Shown here in pieces: positions 26,480 to 34,802 of a stretch of 64,000 nucleotides of DNA. Both the position numbers and the translations under genes were made by a program. Position 1 is the first letter of the stretch. The number at the start of each line of letters is the position of its first letter. This DNA is from Boseongicola sp. Its GTDB lineage: Bacteria > Pseudomonadota > Alphaproteobacteria > Rhodobacterales > Rhodobacteraceae. Where the stretch lies: NCBI GenBank assembly GCA_028824715.1, contig JAPPCV010000113.1, positions 57,054 to 121,053 of the forward strand, in the 5' to 3' direction. The notes beneath the pieces were generated by a model. That model was not told the DNA's origin. It was given only the letters and a program-made list of their open reading frames with translations, and did no database searches.

Positions 26480-26513
26480 TTGCATTTGTGCAATTTTTCG
26501 GTCCGGCCGAAAA
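26480..26513 (-). promoter_or_regulatory. two short inverted repeats upstream of the sugar-binding protein
   Basis: TTGCA-N4-TGCAA (26480-26493) is followed by TTTTCGG-N5-CCGAAAA (26495-26513), 35-68 bp before the ATG at 26445. These are the right size and place for operator half-sites of a sugar repressor. No regulator for them is identified. Confidence 0.35.
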
Positions 26514-26661
26514 CCGAGGCCGACCCAGGCAATGACGTGTTCCTCAGGCGTGCCGAAGGCGTCAAGTCCGCGACATGCAGGGAACAGTTCCGCTGCCTTG
26601 GCCGAATCCGTAACAGAAGCCCGATGCCTTGTCACAGTGATTCTGGCGAACTGAATCCTGT

Positions 26662-26930
26662 TCATTTCAGCGCAGGCAGACCGTCAGGGCTGACGAGCAC
26701 CCGGATGCTTCGGGGTTGTCCCGGGATGCGTTCTATCAGCCCTTTCCGGTCGAGATTCATGACCATCTGATGTACGGTTGGCGGGGTGACACGGAAATAT
26801 CTCTGCATGTCCGCCTCGGCAGGCGGTCTGCGGTTGATCTTGGTGTAGGTGTGGATGAACGCCAGGTACTGGCTTGCTTCTCGGTGAAACCGGCGTCGGA
26901 GGGGCGGCGTGGTTTTGCGGTCTGACTCAT
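26662..26930 (-). pseudogene. winged-helix LexA/MarR-like DNA-binding protein with a 1-nt frameshift
   Basis: The 5' part from ATG 26930 reads MSQTAKPRRPSDAGFTEKQ. Then one base is missing, and the next frame continues QYLAFIHTYTKINRRPPAEA, DMQRYFRVTPPTVHQMVMNL, DRKGLIERIPGQPRSIRVLV to a stop at 26662. The joined protein of about 89 residues is a LexA-N-terminal-domain-like winged helix, a family seen as stand-alone small proteins in many bacteria. The 269-bp span is one base short of a whole codon number. It is a recent pseudogene or a sequencing error; it lies in front of both sugar ABC operons. Confidence 0.7.
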
Positions 26931-27012
26931 CTTTTTCCAGGAATGCGATGATACCGATGCGCTTAGTCCAATGAAACCGATATTGCCATGGTGCCCCGTG
27001 CCGCTGCGCCGG

Positions 27013-28167
27013 CTATCCCTTCACGGCGCCGGCGGTCAGTCCCGACACGATTTGCCTCTGGAAGACCAGCACGAGCACGAACAGCGGCGCCGTGATGGAG
27101 ACGGCTGCGGCGATGGCCTGCACTTCGTCCGACGCCGTGGTCTCTCGGTTGAACATGTTGGCGATGGCGGGCACCATGGTCATGTTCTGGGCATCCAGAA
27201 GCAGGGATGTCACGAGGAAATCATTGTAGGCCAACAGGAAGCTGAACAGACCCGTGGTGATCACGCCGGGCCACATGACCGGCACGATGACTCGCCTGAA
27301 CGCCCCGAAATGGGAACATCCGTCGACCCGCGCGGCTTCGTCCAGCTCTGCCGGGATGTTCTGGAAGAACGACCTCAGCATCCAGATCGTGAAAGGCTGG
27401 TTGATGGCGACAAGGACGGCGATGATCGCCCAGGGCTTTCCGTAGAGCGTCGGTGCCGCGTCGCCGAAGATCGGGGCAAGCCACTCCGCAGACGTGATGA
27501 AATACGGCAGGTAGCCTGCGACCAGAACCGAGTGCGGAAGCGCCCTGAACACCAGCGCGACGACCAGCAACCAGAAGGCTATGACCGAATCCGCTCGCGC
27601 AAGACCATAGCCGGCAAGCGTGCCGACCGTCAGGGACACCAGCACGACGCCGCTTGTCACGATCATCGAGTTGGCGAAATTGCGGGTGAAGCCCCGGTCG
27701 ATCCAGACGGCCTCGTAGTGCTCCGTTGTGAGGCCGACGATGCTGGTTCCCAGCGGGCCCAGCAACGGATTCAACACGCCCAGCACGGCGGGCAGCACGA
27801 CAACCAGCAACACCAGAGAGACAAGGGCGTAGGCACCGCCACCAACCAACCAGGAAATCCCGGTCCGGCCATTGGGCGCGTATTCGACGACCTTGCCGGG
27901 AAGCCAACGGATTGCCTGACGGACCAGCATTCCCGCAAGCGCCAGTCCCAAGACGATGTCGATGAGCGACAGTCCGCCAATGTTGGTGCGCGTGTGCGGC
28001 CCGAAGATCACCCGAAAAGGATTTGAATCGAAGGCGTCGATGGGGGTCTTGAAGCTCATGACCGCGATCCAGGCGATCGGGAATGCCGCGACGATGCACC
28101 AGAACGCCAGAAACCCGTTCGACAGGATCTTCAGGCTCATCGGCTGGCGCAAGGCGGCGCTCGACAT
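27013..28167 (-). CDS. maltose-type carbohydrate ABC transporter permease (MalG-like)
   Basis: 384-residue permease, longer than the usual ~280 because an extra hydrophobic region (about residues 60-130) is inserted after the first membrane segment. The MalG EAA loop is NIPAELDEAARVDGCSHFGAFRRVIVPVMWPG near residue 275. C-terminal QRQIVSGLTAGAVKG is the usual end. It starts 4 bp after the MalF-like gene. The internal extension is unusual for this family and worth comparing. Confidence 0.9.
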   Translation of the reverse strand: MSSAALRQPMSLKILSNGFLAFWCIVAAFPIAWIAVMSFKTPIDAFDSNPFRVIFGPHTRTNIGGLSLIDIVLGLALAGMLVRQAIRWLPGKVVEYAPNGRTGISWLVGGGAYALVSLVLLVVVLPAVLGVLNPLLGPLGTSIVGLTTEHYEAVWIDRGFTRNFANSMIVTSGVVLVSLTVGTLAGYGLARADSVIAFWLLVVALVFRALPHSVLVAGYLPYFITSAEWLAPIFGDAAPTLYGKPWAIIAVLVAINQPFTIWMLRSFFQNIPAELDEAARVDGCSHFGAFRRVIVPVMWPGVITTGLFSFLLAYNDFLVTSLLLDAQNMTMVPAIANMFNRETTASDEVQAIAAAVSITAPLFVLVLVFQRQIVSGLTAGAVKG

Positions 28168-28171
28168 GGTG

Positions 28172-29191
28172 CTAGCTCCCCTTGCGTTCGCGCCATACCC
28201 GGCGCAGCGGAAGCCCGAGCAGGACGGCGACCCCGATCATCGTCAGGATCGCGCTCGCCGATGCCCGGCTGATCGCGCGTGCACCGGTGCCGTCCTGAAG
28301 CAGGAACTCGTAAGTCAGCCATTGCAGCGAGATGACGTAGGCGGAGGCGGAAAAGCCGACTATTTCCTCAAACACCCGGTAGGCGTCCATCAGGTGGATG
28401 AGCGTCAGGAAGATCACCAACGGCATCAGGTGCGGAATGATGACGTATCGCAGCCGCTGCCATCGCGTTGCCCCGTCGATGATTGCCGCCTCCACTGCGT
28501 CGTTGTTGACGGTCTGAAGGCCCGCGTAGAAGACCACGAACGCGAAAGGCGCCACGTGCCAGACCCGGTACATGTACATCATCAGCTCAATGGTCCAGGC
28601 CTGGGCGAACATGGCGATGTCCCTGTCCAGCCACCATTCGAGCCCCGCCGTCAGGATGCCGTCGCCGATGAACAGCCAGCGGATCGACAGCGCCCCGATC
28701 ACCGGCGTGATGATGAAGGGAAGGAGCGAGACAAAGATCACCGGCCCCTTGATGCGCTGCAGCGTGTTGTTGACCGCAAGCGCGATGAGCAGCCCGGTGC
28801 CCAGCACCAGCGGCAGCGTCAGGATCGTGAAGACAAGCGTGAACCGGAGCGCCGACCAGAAGCGTATGTTCATCAACTCCCGCCAGCTTCCGTTCGCAAT
28901 CGCCGAGCGCAGCTTCTCGGGCTCGATCACGTTGCGGTAGCTCTGCAGTCCGACAAAGGTCGTCTGCGTCAGGATCCTCCCGCTTTCGTCCAGGAGCGGC
29001 CGGGTCTTCAATTCGGTCGTACAGACCGAGCCCAGGAGGCCCGGCGTGCAGGTCTCGACCTCCACCTGTTCGTAGACAGGCTGCGTGACATGGACGCTAA
29101 GCCAGAAAATCGAAAGCAACGGGGCGGCAATGAAGAGGACCATCATGAAGACCGAAGGGCCCACGAAAATCGCGAAGGTCTTTTTCTTCAT
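28172..29191 (-). CDS. maltose-type carbohydrate ABC transporter permease (MalF-like)
   Basis: 339-residue permease with an N-terminal membrane anchor (FAIFVGPSVFMMVLFIAAPLLSIFW), then a ~70-residue outer loop with two Cys residues (VETCTPGLLGSVCTTEL), and the transporter core. The EAA-type coupling loop reads NDAVEAAIIDGATRWQRLRYVIIPHLMPL near residue 230. It pairs with the MalG-like gene. No ATPase is encoded in this operon within the window, so a shared MsmK/UgpC-type ATPase must serve it. Confidence 0.9.
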   Translation of the reverse strand: MKKKTFAIFVGPSVFMMVLFIAAPLLSIFWLSVHVTQPVYEQVEVETCTPGLLGSVCTTELKTRPLLDESGRILTQTTFVGLQSYRNVIEPEKLRSAIANGSWRELMNIRFWSALRFTLVFTILTLPLVLGTGLLIALAVNNTLQRIKGPVIFVSLLPFIITPVIGALSIRWLFIGDGILTAGLEWWLDRDIAMFAQAWTIELMMYMYRVWHVAPFAFVVFYAGLQTVNNDAVEAAIIDGATRWQRLRYVIIPHLMPLVIFLTLIHLMDAYRVFEEIVGFSASAYVISLQWLTYEFLLQDGTGARAISRASASAILTMIGVAVLLGLPLRRVWRERKGS

Positions 29192-29194
29192 CTG

Positions 29195-29242
29195 CCCCGC
29201 CCCGGCCGTGAAGGCGGGGTGCCAAGGTCGATCCTGGCACCC
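29195..29242 (-). promoter_or_regulatory. two hairpins between binding protein and permease genes
   Basis: CCCCGCC/GGCGGGG (29195-29201 with 29213-29219) overlaps GGGTGCCA/TGGCACCC (29217-29224 with 29235-29242). They sit in the 72-bp gap between the solute-binding protein and permease genes. Such hairpins usually raise the level of binding-protein message by blocking 3' decay or partly stopping transcription. The two stems overlap by three bases, so they could be alternatives. Confidence 0.5.
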
Positions 29243-29263
29243 GTCCGTTCTTGCGTCGCCGCC

Positions 29264-30466
29264 TTACTTCAGCAAGCCCTTTTCCTTGGCGTCGGAAACA
29301 TAGGCGGCCTCGATGTCGGCAAGCGTTGTCGCCGCGTCCTTGTCGCCCGTCATGAATGCGGCGAGGCCCGAGCCAAGCGCGCTGTGCATCGACCCGATGT
29401 ACTTGTTCATCGGATAGGGCACGGCGTCCCCGGCAGCGGTGTCGAACGCGCCCTTGGCCGCGGCGCCAGGCACGAATCCCTTCGCCAGCCAGATCGCATC
29501 GTCATTGTTGGCCTGGATCACGTCTTCGGCCATCGAGGCGACTATCAGCTTCATGGCCGCCGCCGCCTCTTCGTCGGAGATGTTCTTGGCGATCGCCCAG
29601 CCGTCCCACCAGATCGTCGAGGCAATTCGTTCCGCCCCGCGCAGGCCGGCCGCCATCACGACCTTGCCAGCGACAGTGGATTCTGCCGGATCGTTCACCG
29701 CGCCGGCGCGTGACGCCCAGAGATTCGCCATGGCGATCTTGCCCTGCTGCATCTGCTTGGTGACGAAAGTCGTGTCAGAAACCAGGTACTCGGGATCCAT
29801 GAGAGGCGCGAGCTTCGCCATCCTCTCCAGGACAGCGACACCCTTCTCGTTGTTGATCGAAGGGGTCCAGTCGGCGTTGAAGAACTCGCCTCCCTCGCCG
29901 AGGTAGTGGTTGACGAAGACGAAGGCCAGGTTCCAGCCGTCCTTCATGTAGTGGCCGATCGGGTAGTCAACGACACCGGCGGCCTGGATCTTCTCCGCTG
30001 CCGCGATGTATTCGTCCCAGGTCGTCGGCACGGCGATGCCGAGGTCGCTCAGGATGTCCTCGCGATACATGAGATGCTGCGTGTTCGCGAACGCTGCGAC
30101 CGCCATGGTCTTTCCGTCGATCTCGATGAACTGGTTCGGGTTCAAGTCAGACCCATGCGCCGCGATCAGGTCGTCAAGCGGGCGCAGCAGGTCCGCGTCG
30201 ATCATCGGCACGGACGTGGAGTTCGTGAGCGAGGTCATCGAGTAGAGCGACGGATTGGCCGAAAACGCATCGACGATCTTCAACCGGTGATCCTTGTCAA
30301 GCTCGCTTTCCACGTTTCCGCATCCGGCCATGACGCCGGTCATGATCTCATAAGCCGGAAAGGCGTTCGAGATCGTCTTCACCGGCACGGTGTTCGTGCA
30401 GTCGGCGAAGGCCATGCTGGCCGACATTGCCATCGCGCCTGCCAGCAGGATATGTCTTGGTTTCAT
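29264..30466 (-). CDS. carbohydrate ABC transporter extracellular solute-binding protein
   Basis: 400-residue family-1 extracellular solute-binding protein. Signal peptide MKPRHILLAGAMAMSASMAFA. Mature landmarks are FSANPSLYSMTSLTNSTSVPM, DGKTMAVAAFANTQHLMYREDILSDLGI, and VPTTWDEYIAAAEKIQAAGV near residue 135, typical of MalE-like proteins. Start chosen at ATG 30466 with GGGGAG 8 nt upstream; an in-frame ATG 15 bp earlier precludes that signal. First gene of the MalE-F-G-like operon. Confidence 0.92.
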   Translation of the reverse strand: MKPRHILLAGAMAMSASMAFADCTNTVPVKTISNAFPAYEIMTGVMAGCGNVESELDKDHRLKIVDAFSANPSLYSMTSLTNSTSVPMIDADLLRPLDDLIAAHGSDLNPNQFIEIDGKTMAVAAFANTQHLMYREDILSDLGIAVPTTWDEYIAAAEKIQAAGVVDYPIGHYMKDGWNLAFVFVNHYLGEGGEFFNADWTPSINNEKGVAVLERMAKLAPLMDPEYLVSDTTFVTKQMQQGKIAMANLWASRAGAVNDPAESTVAGKVVMAAGLRGAERIASTIWWDGWAIAKNISDEEAAAAMKLIVASMAEDVIQANNDDAIWLAKGFVPGAAAKGAFDTAAGDAVPYPMNKYIGSMHSALGSGLAAFMTGDKDAATTLADIEAAYVSDAKEKGLLK

Positions 30467-30506
30467 GTTGGAACTCCCCATTGTCCATTTGCCCCACGTG
30501 GGCGGC

Positions 30507-30614
30507 TTAACAGAAGACTGACTTGCCTACTTGATCAACAAAGATCCCGAGCTTGCCGCGATTGGCCATGATCCGCTCGATCACGAAGTCCGGAATCTCG
30601 ACGGTGCGCGGCAT
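30507..30614 (-). pseudogene. truncated isochorismatase-family gene (N-terminal 35 codons)
   Basis: A 35-residue frame starts MPRTVEIPDFVIERIMANRG, KLGIF, then runs into unrelated text and a stop. The first 25 residues match the intact hydrolase at 4825-5496 (MPHEVRIPGYVIERIMAKRG). A GGGGGG ribosome-binding-like run precedes the ATG and site D lies 27 bp upstream, like site A before the intact gene. It looks like the left-over 5' end of a second copy, cut when the sugar transporter operon arrived or by deletion. Confidence 0.75.
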
Positions 30615-30640
30615 GTTCCCCCCTGCCTAGGCCTGATCTG

Positions 30641-30672
30641 CCCACAGTGTTCCCACTAGGCGCATTAGTCAA
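30641..30672 (-). promoter_or_regulatory. site D: iteron pair before the isochorismatase remnant
   Basis: CCCACA at 30641 and CCCACT at 30652, 11-bp period. The minus strand has -35 TTGACT (30672-30667), a 17-bp spacer and a poor -10 CACTGT (30649-30644). The context CAACGGGTTTCTGGCC just beyond is nearly repeated beyond site F (AAACGGGTTTCTGGCC), so more than the repeats is conserved. It may now drive the maltose-type operon. Confidence 0.6.
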
Positions 30673-30847
30673 CGGGTTTCTGGCCCGCCTTCACCGGCGC
30701 CTCTGGAGATCTCCCGTGCCGCATGGTGTCCGGGCGCTGCGGAGGTCCGATTCGCGCAGGGGCGCGTCCAAGGCGCGGGCAACGCGATTCCCTCGTCGGC
30801 AAGCTGCCCGTCGATCCGACCCGCCATTCCTCAGGACAAGAATTCCC

Positions 30848-30877
30848 TTGCACTCTGCCCATTTTCTGCCCACTAAT
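30848..30877 (+). promoter_or_regulatory. site E: iteron pair before LigM-2
   Basis: CCCATT at 30858 and CCCACT at 30869, 11-bp period. Bases 30854-30877 are identical to 12894-12917 at site C. A possible promoter is TTGCAC (30848-30853), 17 bp, CACTAA (30871-30876). The site ends 29 bp before the LigM-2 ATG. The 175 bp between sites D and E hold nothing else recognisable. Confidence 0.6.
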
Positions 30878-30905
30878 GAAGGCGCGGAAGACGGGAGGAT
30901 CGCGA

Positions 30906-32270
30906 ATGTCGGTTTCGACGCTTCAGGACAGGATTGACGAGGCTGGCGACCCGCTGCAAATGCTCAGGAACGCGCCCTCTGGCCCCTACCAGTTCCCGAT
31001 CAAGGCGGAATTCACCAATTGGCGGGACGAGCAGGAAGCCTGGCGCCAGGGCGCGGTCCTGTTCGACCAGTCATTTCACATGACGGATCTCTACATTGAA
31101 GGGCCGGACACAAGGCGGCTTTGCGAGTTTCTCGCCGTCAACTCCATGGCAAACTGGCGACGCGACGTCGCCAAGCAATTCGTTCACTGCGCGGAAGACG
31201 GCTACATCGTCGGCGACGCGATCATATTCGTCCTCGAGGAAGAGAAGGCCAACATCGTCAACAAGCCGATGAACGCCAACTGGGTGATGTACCATGCCGA
31301 AAGGCATGGATTCGACGTGGAGTTCGACCTGGATTCCCGCGCCCTCGACAACAAGGGACGCCGCAAGGGATACAGGTTCGAGGTCCAGGGCCCGAACGCA
31401 TGGGGAATCCTGGAAAGGCTCAACGGCGGGCCGATTGAAGGCTTCAAGTTCTTCGGCATGGGTGAGGTCAAGATCGCCGGTCGTCGCGTCCGGGCCCTGC
31501 GCCACGGCATGGCAGGCGCCGCAGGGCTGGAACTGTTCGGCCCCTTCGATGACTACGACCTGATCCGCGACGCGATCCTGGAAGCCGGCACGCCCGAAGG
31601 TCTCCTCGCGGCAGGTTCCAAGACCTACTCGACCGTTGCCCATGAAAGCGGCTGGTTCCCCTCCCCGCTGCCGGCGATCTACACGGGCGACGCGCTCGCC
31701 GACTACCGCAAGTGGCTGCCTGCAACGAGCCTTGAAGCCAACCTTTCCCTCGGCGGCTCGTTCATCGGGACCTCGGTCGAGGACTACTATCTCACCCCCA
31801 ATGACGTCGGCTATGGCCACGTCGTGAAGTTCGACCATGAATTCATCGGCCGCGACGCGCTTGAAGGGCGGCAAGGGGAGCCGCACAGACACAAGCGTAC
31901 CCTGCTCTGGTCCAAGGACGATGTGGTCAGGATTTTTGCGTCCCAACTTGGCGAAGGCGAACGGTACAAGTTCATGGACATGCCCGCCTCCCACTACGCG
32001 ACCTGCCCCTATGACGAGGTCCGGAAGGACGGGAAGCCCGTCGGGATTTCCCATTATCCAGTCTACACCTCGAACCTCCGAAGCTGGATCTCGCTCGCTC
32101 TGCTGGACGAGAGCGCGGCGGAGCCGGGCACCGAAGTCGCTCTCACCTGGGGCGAACCCGACGGCGGGTCCGACAAGCCAACCGTGGAACGCCACGCCCA
32201 GACGACGGTCGCCTGCACGGTCGCACCCTGCCCCATCTCCGTCGCTGCGCGCGATACCTACAAGGCCTGA
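30906..32270 (+). CDS. LigM-like tetrahydrofolate-dependent O-demethylase / GcvT-fold protein (copy 2)
   Basis: 454-residue paralogue of the gene at 12977, with most residues identical by eye (MLRNAPSGPYQFPIKAEFTNW, WRDEQEAWRQGAVLFDQSFHM, RHGMAGAAGLELFGP, HESGWFPSPLPAIYTGD, DGGSDKPTVERH). The same LigM-family reading applies: transfer of an O-methyl group to tetrahydrofolate. Start at ATG 30906 with GGGAGG 6 nt upstream. It is followed after 4 bp by an alpha/beta hydrolase instead of a TRAP transporter, so the two copies probably serve related but different substrates under the same regulator. Confidence 0.85.
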   Translation: MSVSTLQDRIDEAGDPLQMLRNAPSGPYQFPIKAEFTNWRDEQEAWRQGAVLFDQSFHMTDLYIEGPDTRRLCEFLAVNSMANWRRDVAKQFVHCAEDGYIVGDAIIFVLEEEKANIVNKPMNANWVMYHAERHGFDVEFDLDSRALDNKGRRKGYRFEVQGPNAWGILERLNGGPIEGFKFFGMGEVKIAGRRVRALRHGMAGAAGLELFGPFDDYDLIRDAILEAGTPEGLLAAGSKTYSTVAHESGWFPSPLPAIYTGDALADYRKWLPATSLEANLSLGGSFIGTSVEDYYLTPNDVGYGHVVKFDHEFIGRDALEGRQGEPHRHKRTLLWSKDDVVRIFASQLGEGERYKFMDMPASHYATCPYDEVRKDGKPVGISHYPVYTSNLRSWISLALLDESAAEPGTEVALTWGEPDGGSDKPTVERHAQTTVACTVAPCPISVAARDTYKA

Positions 32271-32274
32271 CGGC

Positions 32275-33099
32275 ATGCCCGGTCACTACGACCTTCCCGC
32301 GGACATGCCCGGATTCGCCGAGGCGCAGACCGAGATGTCCATGCGCTCCCGGGAAGCGGCGACCCTCCCCGGCGCGCAATTGGATGTCGCGTACGGTCCG
32401 CTTCCGCGCCAGCGGCTTGACGTGCTTCCGGCAGGGACGGGCACGCCTGCGCACCTGTTCTTTCGGGGCGGCTACTGGAGGCTCGGCGAAAAGGAAGACC
32501 GTCGCTTTCCCGCAACCGCATGGGTTCCGCGTGGGGCCGCGTGGATCGTTCCCAACTATCGTCTCGCACCGGAAGCGTCCCTGCCTGACATCCTGGGGGA
32601 CGCTCAAGCTGCGTTTGACTGGGTCATCTCGAATGCCGAAGCCTGCGGGATCGACGGTGCCCAGATCCATCTCAGCGGCAATTCCGCCGGGGCGCAACTT
32701 GCCGCAATGGTGGCCGCACGCACCGGGCCTGAATACGTGGCCTCGCTCACCCTCATTTCCGGACTCTACGATCTGTTGCCTCTCCTCGACGAAGAACCCA
32801 ACGACTGGCTCAATCTCGACATTGACACGGCCCGCGCCATGAGTCCCGTTCATCATTTGCCATCACCTGAACTGCCTGTCACGGTCACTTGCGGTGGAGC
32901 CGAAACGGAGGCTTTCAGGTTGCAGTCCCGCGAATTTGCCGTGGCCCTGAGGGCAAACGGCAATAAGGTCGACTACTTCGAGAGCCCGGGCCGGAATCAC
33001 ATGGAGATCATCACCGAGATCGGCACGCCGGGAACGCCGGTCTTTGCGGCATTGGAACGGCACCTGGAGGAATGTCGAAACCGGCTGGATTGCCCATGA
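32275..33099 (+). CDS. alpha/beta hydrolase, arylformamidase/carboxylesterase-like
   Basis: 274-residue alpha/beta hydrolase. The nucleophile elbow is GNSAGAQLA (G-x-S-x-G) near residue 140. The oxyanion-hole segment FFRGGYW replaces the usual HGGxW, as in kynurenine formamidase-like members. The C-terminal His is in GRNHMEII. It starts 4 bp after LigM-2 and converges with the GMC oxidoreductase gene. Likely an esterase or amidase freeing the acid that LigM-2 demethylates. Confidence 0.88.
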   Translation: MPGHYDLPADMPGFAEAQTEMSMRSREAATLPGAQLDVAYGPLPRQRLDVLPAGTGTPAHLFFRGGYWRLGEKEDRRFPATAWVPRGAAWIVPNYRLAPEASLPDILGDAQAAFDWVISNAEACGIDGAQIHLSGNSAGAQLAAMVAARTGPEYVASLTLISGLYDLLPLLDEEPNDWLNLDIDTARAMSPVHHLPSPELPVTVTCGGAETEAFRLQSREFAVALRANGNKVDYFESPGRNHMEIITEIGTPGTPVFAALERHLEECRNRLDCP

Positions 33100-33167
33100 C
33101 GACGTAACGGGTCGCACGGGCCAGAAGACGCGAACGCATGTCGGCACCTCATTGACCCGCTGACAAA

Positions 33168-34790
33168 TCAGGCGGTTTCCGCAGTTCGAGCACCCGCACG
33201 TGCATCCTCGATGATCATGTCGCTCGCCTTTTCGGCGATCATGTTGACGGCGGCGTTCGTGTTGCCGGAGACGATCGCCGGCATCACGGAAGCGTCGACC
33301 ACCCTCAACCCACGGATTCCCCTGACCCGGCACCGTTCATCCAACGGGGCCCCTGCCCCCATGGCGACCGAGCCGACCGGATGGAAGATCGTCGTGACCC
33401 GGTCCTTGATCTCTTCCAGAAGTGCCTCGTCGCCGCGCGCCACAAGCTCGGTTCCTGGCCAGAGCTCCTCCTTGATCTGTCCCCTGATCGGATCGAACGC
33501 GCAGATCTCCCGCGCCCGGTGAAGTCCTGCGACGATTGTCCGACGGTCCCGTTCGGTCGCCAGGTAGTTTGCCAGTATCGACGGCGCGACCAGGGGATCG
33601 GGGGACGACAGCCTGATCTCCCCTCTGCTTTCCGGACGGACCGGACAGATCGAGATCGAGAAACCCGGAAACCGATGGAAGCCCTCGGCGGGGTTGTCGC
33701 TTGACCATGGCAGCACGTGGAACTGGATGTCCGGTCGGTCAAGTTCCGGGCGGCTCCTCAGGAACGCGAAGACCGGCGCCGCGCCCATCGTGAGCGGTCC
33801 CGACCGGGCGACAGCGAATTGCAGCCCCATCCAGATCTTTCCCCAGGCCGAATTCAGCTGCTGGTTCAGGGTCGGAGTTCGGACTCGATAGGTGTTGTGG
33901 AACTTCAGGTGATCCTGAAGCCCCCGGCCAACTCGCGGAGCGTCCAAATTCGAGGCGATCCCGAATTCTGCAAGTTCCCCTGCCGGCCCGATCCCTGACA
34001 GCAGCAGGAGATGCGGCGACCCGACCGCCCCTGCGCAAAGCAAGATCTCGCCCTGGCAGAAGACCCGTTGCTCGACCCCGTCGACCCGCAAGCGCACGGC
34101 TGTGGCCCGACCCTCCGCAATTTCAAGCCCGAGAACATGTGCGCCGGTCACCACCATCAGGTTCCGCCGGCCCCGGATCGTATCAAGGTACCCATGCGCG
34201 GCACTTGCCCGGCGGCCTCGCCAGGTCGAGGTCTGGTAGTATCCGGCACCCTCCTGCTCCGCACCGTTGCAATCGGGATTCATCGGCAACCCGGCCGCGA
34301 CCGCGGAGGCCAGGAACTGATCCGTGACCAAGAACCGGGCTCGCCCGTCGGACACGCCGATCGGTCCGTCAGCTCCATGCCACTCGTCCGCACCCCGCTC
34401 CTGACGTTCCATCTTCCTGAAGTAGGGAAGCACATTCTCGAAGGACCATCCCGGTGCCACCCTTTCCCATGCGTCGAAGTCCTGGTGCTGCCCACGCACA
34501 TGAATGAGGCCGTTGATCGCCGAGGATCCACCTAGTCCCCGCCCGCGCGGCCATGCGAGACGGCGCCCGTTCAGGTGCGGTTCCCGATCGGTTTGCAGGC
34601 ACCAGTCGTAGCGGGCATCGCCAATGGTCCTGAAATATCCGATCGGCACCCGTATCCACGGGTTTCGGTTCCGGCCCCCGGCTTCGAGCAGCAGCACTCG
34701 GCAGGACGGATCGGCGCTCAGCCGATTCGCCAGCACGCATCCTGCGGTGCCGGCGCCAACCACGACATGGTCCCAGTCGCCCTCGAACAT
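33168..34790 (-). CDS. GMC-family FAD oxidoreductase (choline-dehydrogenase-like)
   Basis: 540-residue flavoprotein oxidising primary or secondary alcohols. FAD motif HVVVGAGTAGCVLANRLS (residues 8-25) and LLLEAGG, the GMC signature WPRGRGLGGSSAINGLIHVRG near residue 80, the second signature GAVGSPHLLLLSGIGP near 255, and the active-site His in TIFHPVGSVAMG near 470. Last gene of the BNR-protein operon; it starts 12 bp after the unknown gene. The physiological alcohol is unknown. Confidence 0.93.
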   Translation of the reverse strand: MFEGDWDHVVVGAGTAGCVLANRLSADPSCRVLLLEAGGRNRNPWIRVPIGYFRTIGDARYDWCLQTDREPHLNGRRLAWPRGRGLGGSSAINGLIHVRGQHQDFDAWERVAPGWSFENVLPYFRKMERQERGADEWHGADGPIGVSDGRARFLVTDQFLASAVAAGLPMNPDCNGAEQEGAGYYQTSTWRGRRASAAHGYLDTIRGRRNLMVVTGAHVLGLEIAEGRATAVRLRVDGVEQRVFCQGEILLCAGAVGSPHLLLLSGIGPAGELAEFGIASNLDAPRVGRGLQDHLKFHNTYRVRTPTLNQQLNSAWGKIWMGLQFAVARSGPLTMGAAPVFAFLRSRPELDRPDIQFHVLPWSSDNPAEGFHRFPGFSISICPVRPESRGEIRLSSPDPLVAPSILANYLATERDRRTIVAGLHRAREICAFDPIRGQIKEELWPGTELVARGDEALLEEIKDRVTTIFHPVGSVAMGAGAPLDERCRVRGIRGLRVVDASVMPAIVSGNTNAAVNMIAEKASDMIIEDARAGARTAETA

Positions 34791-34802
34791 TCCGTCAGCC
34801 CG

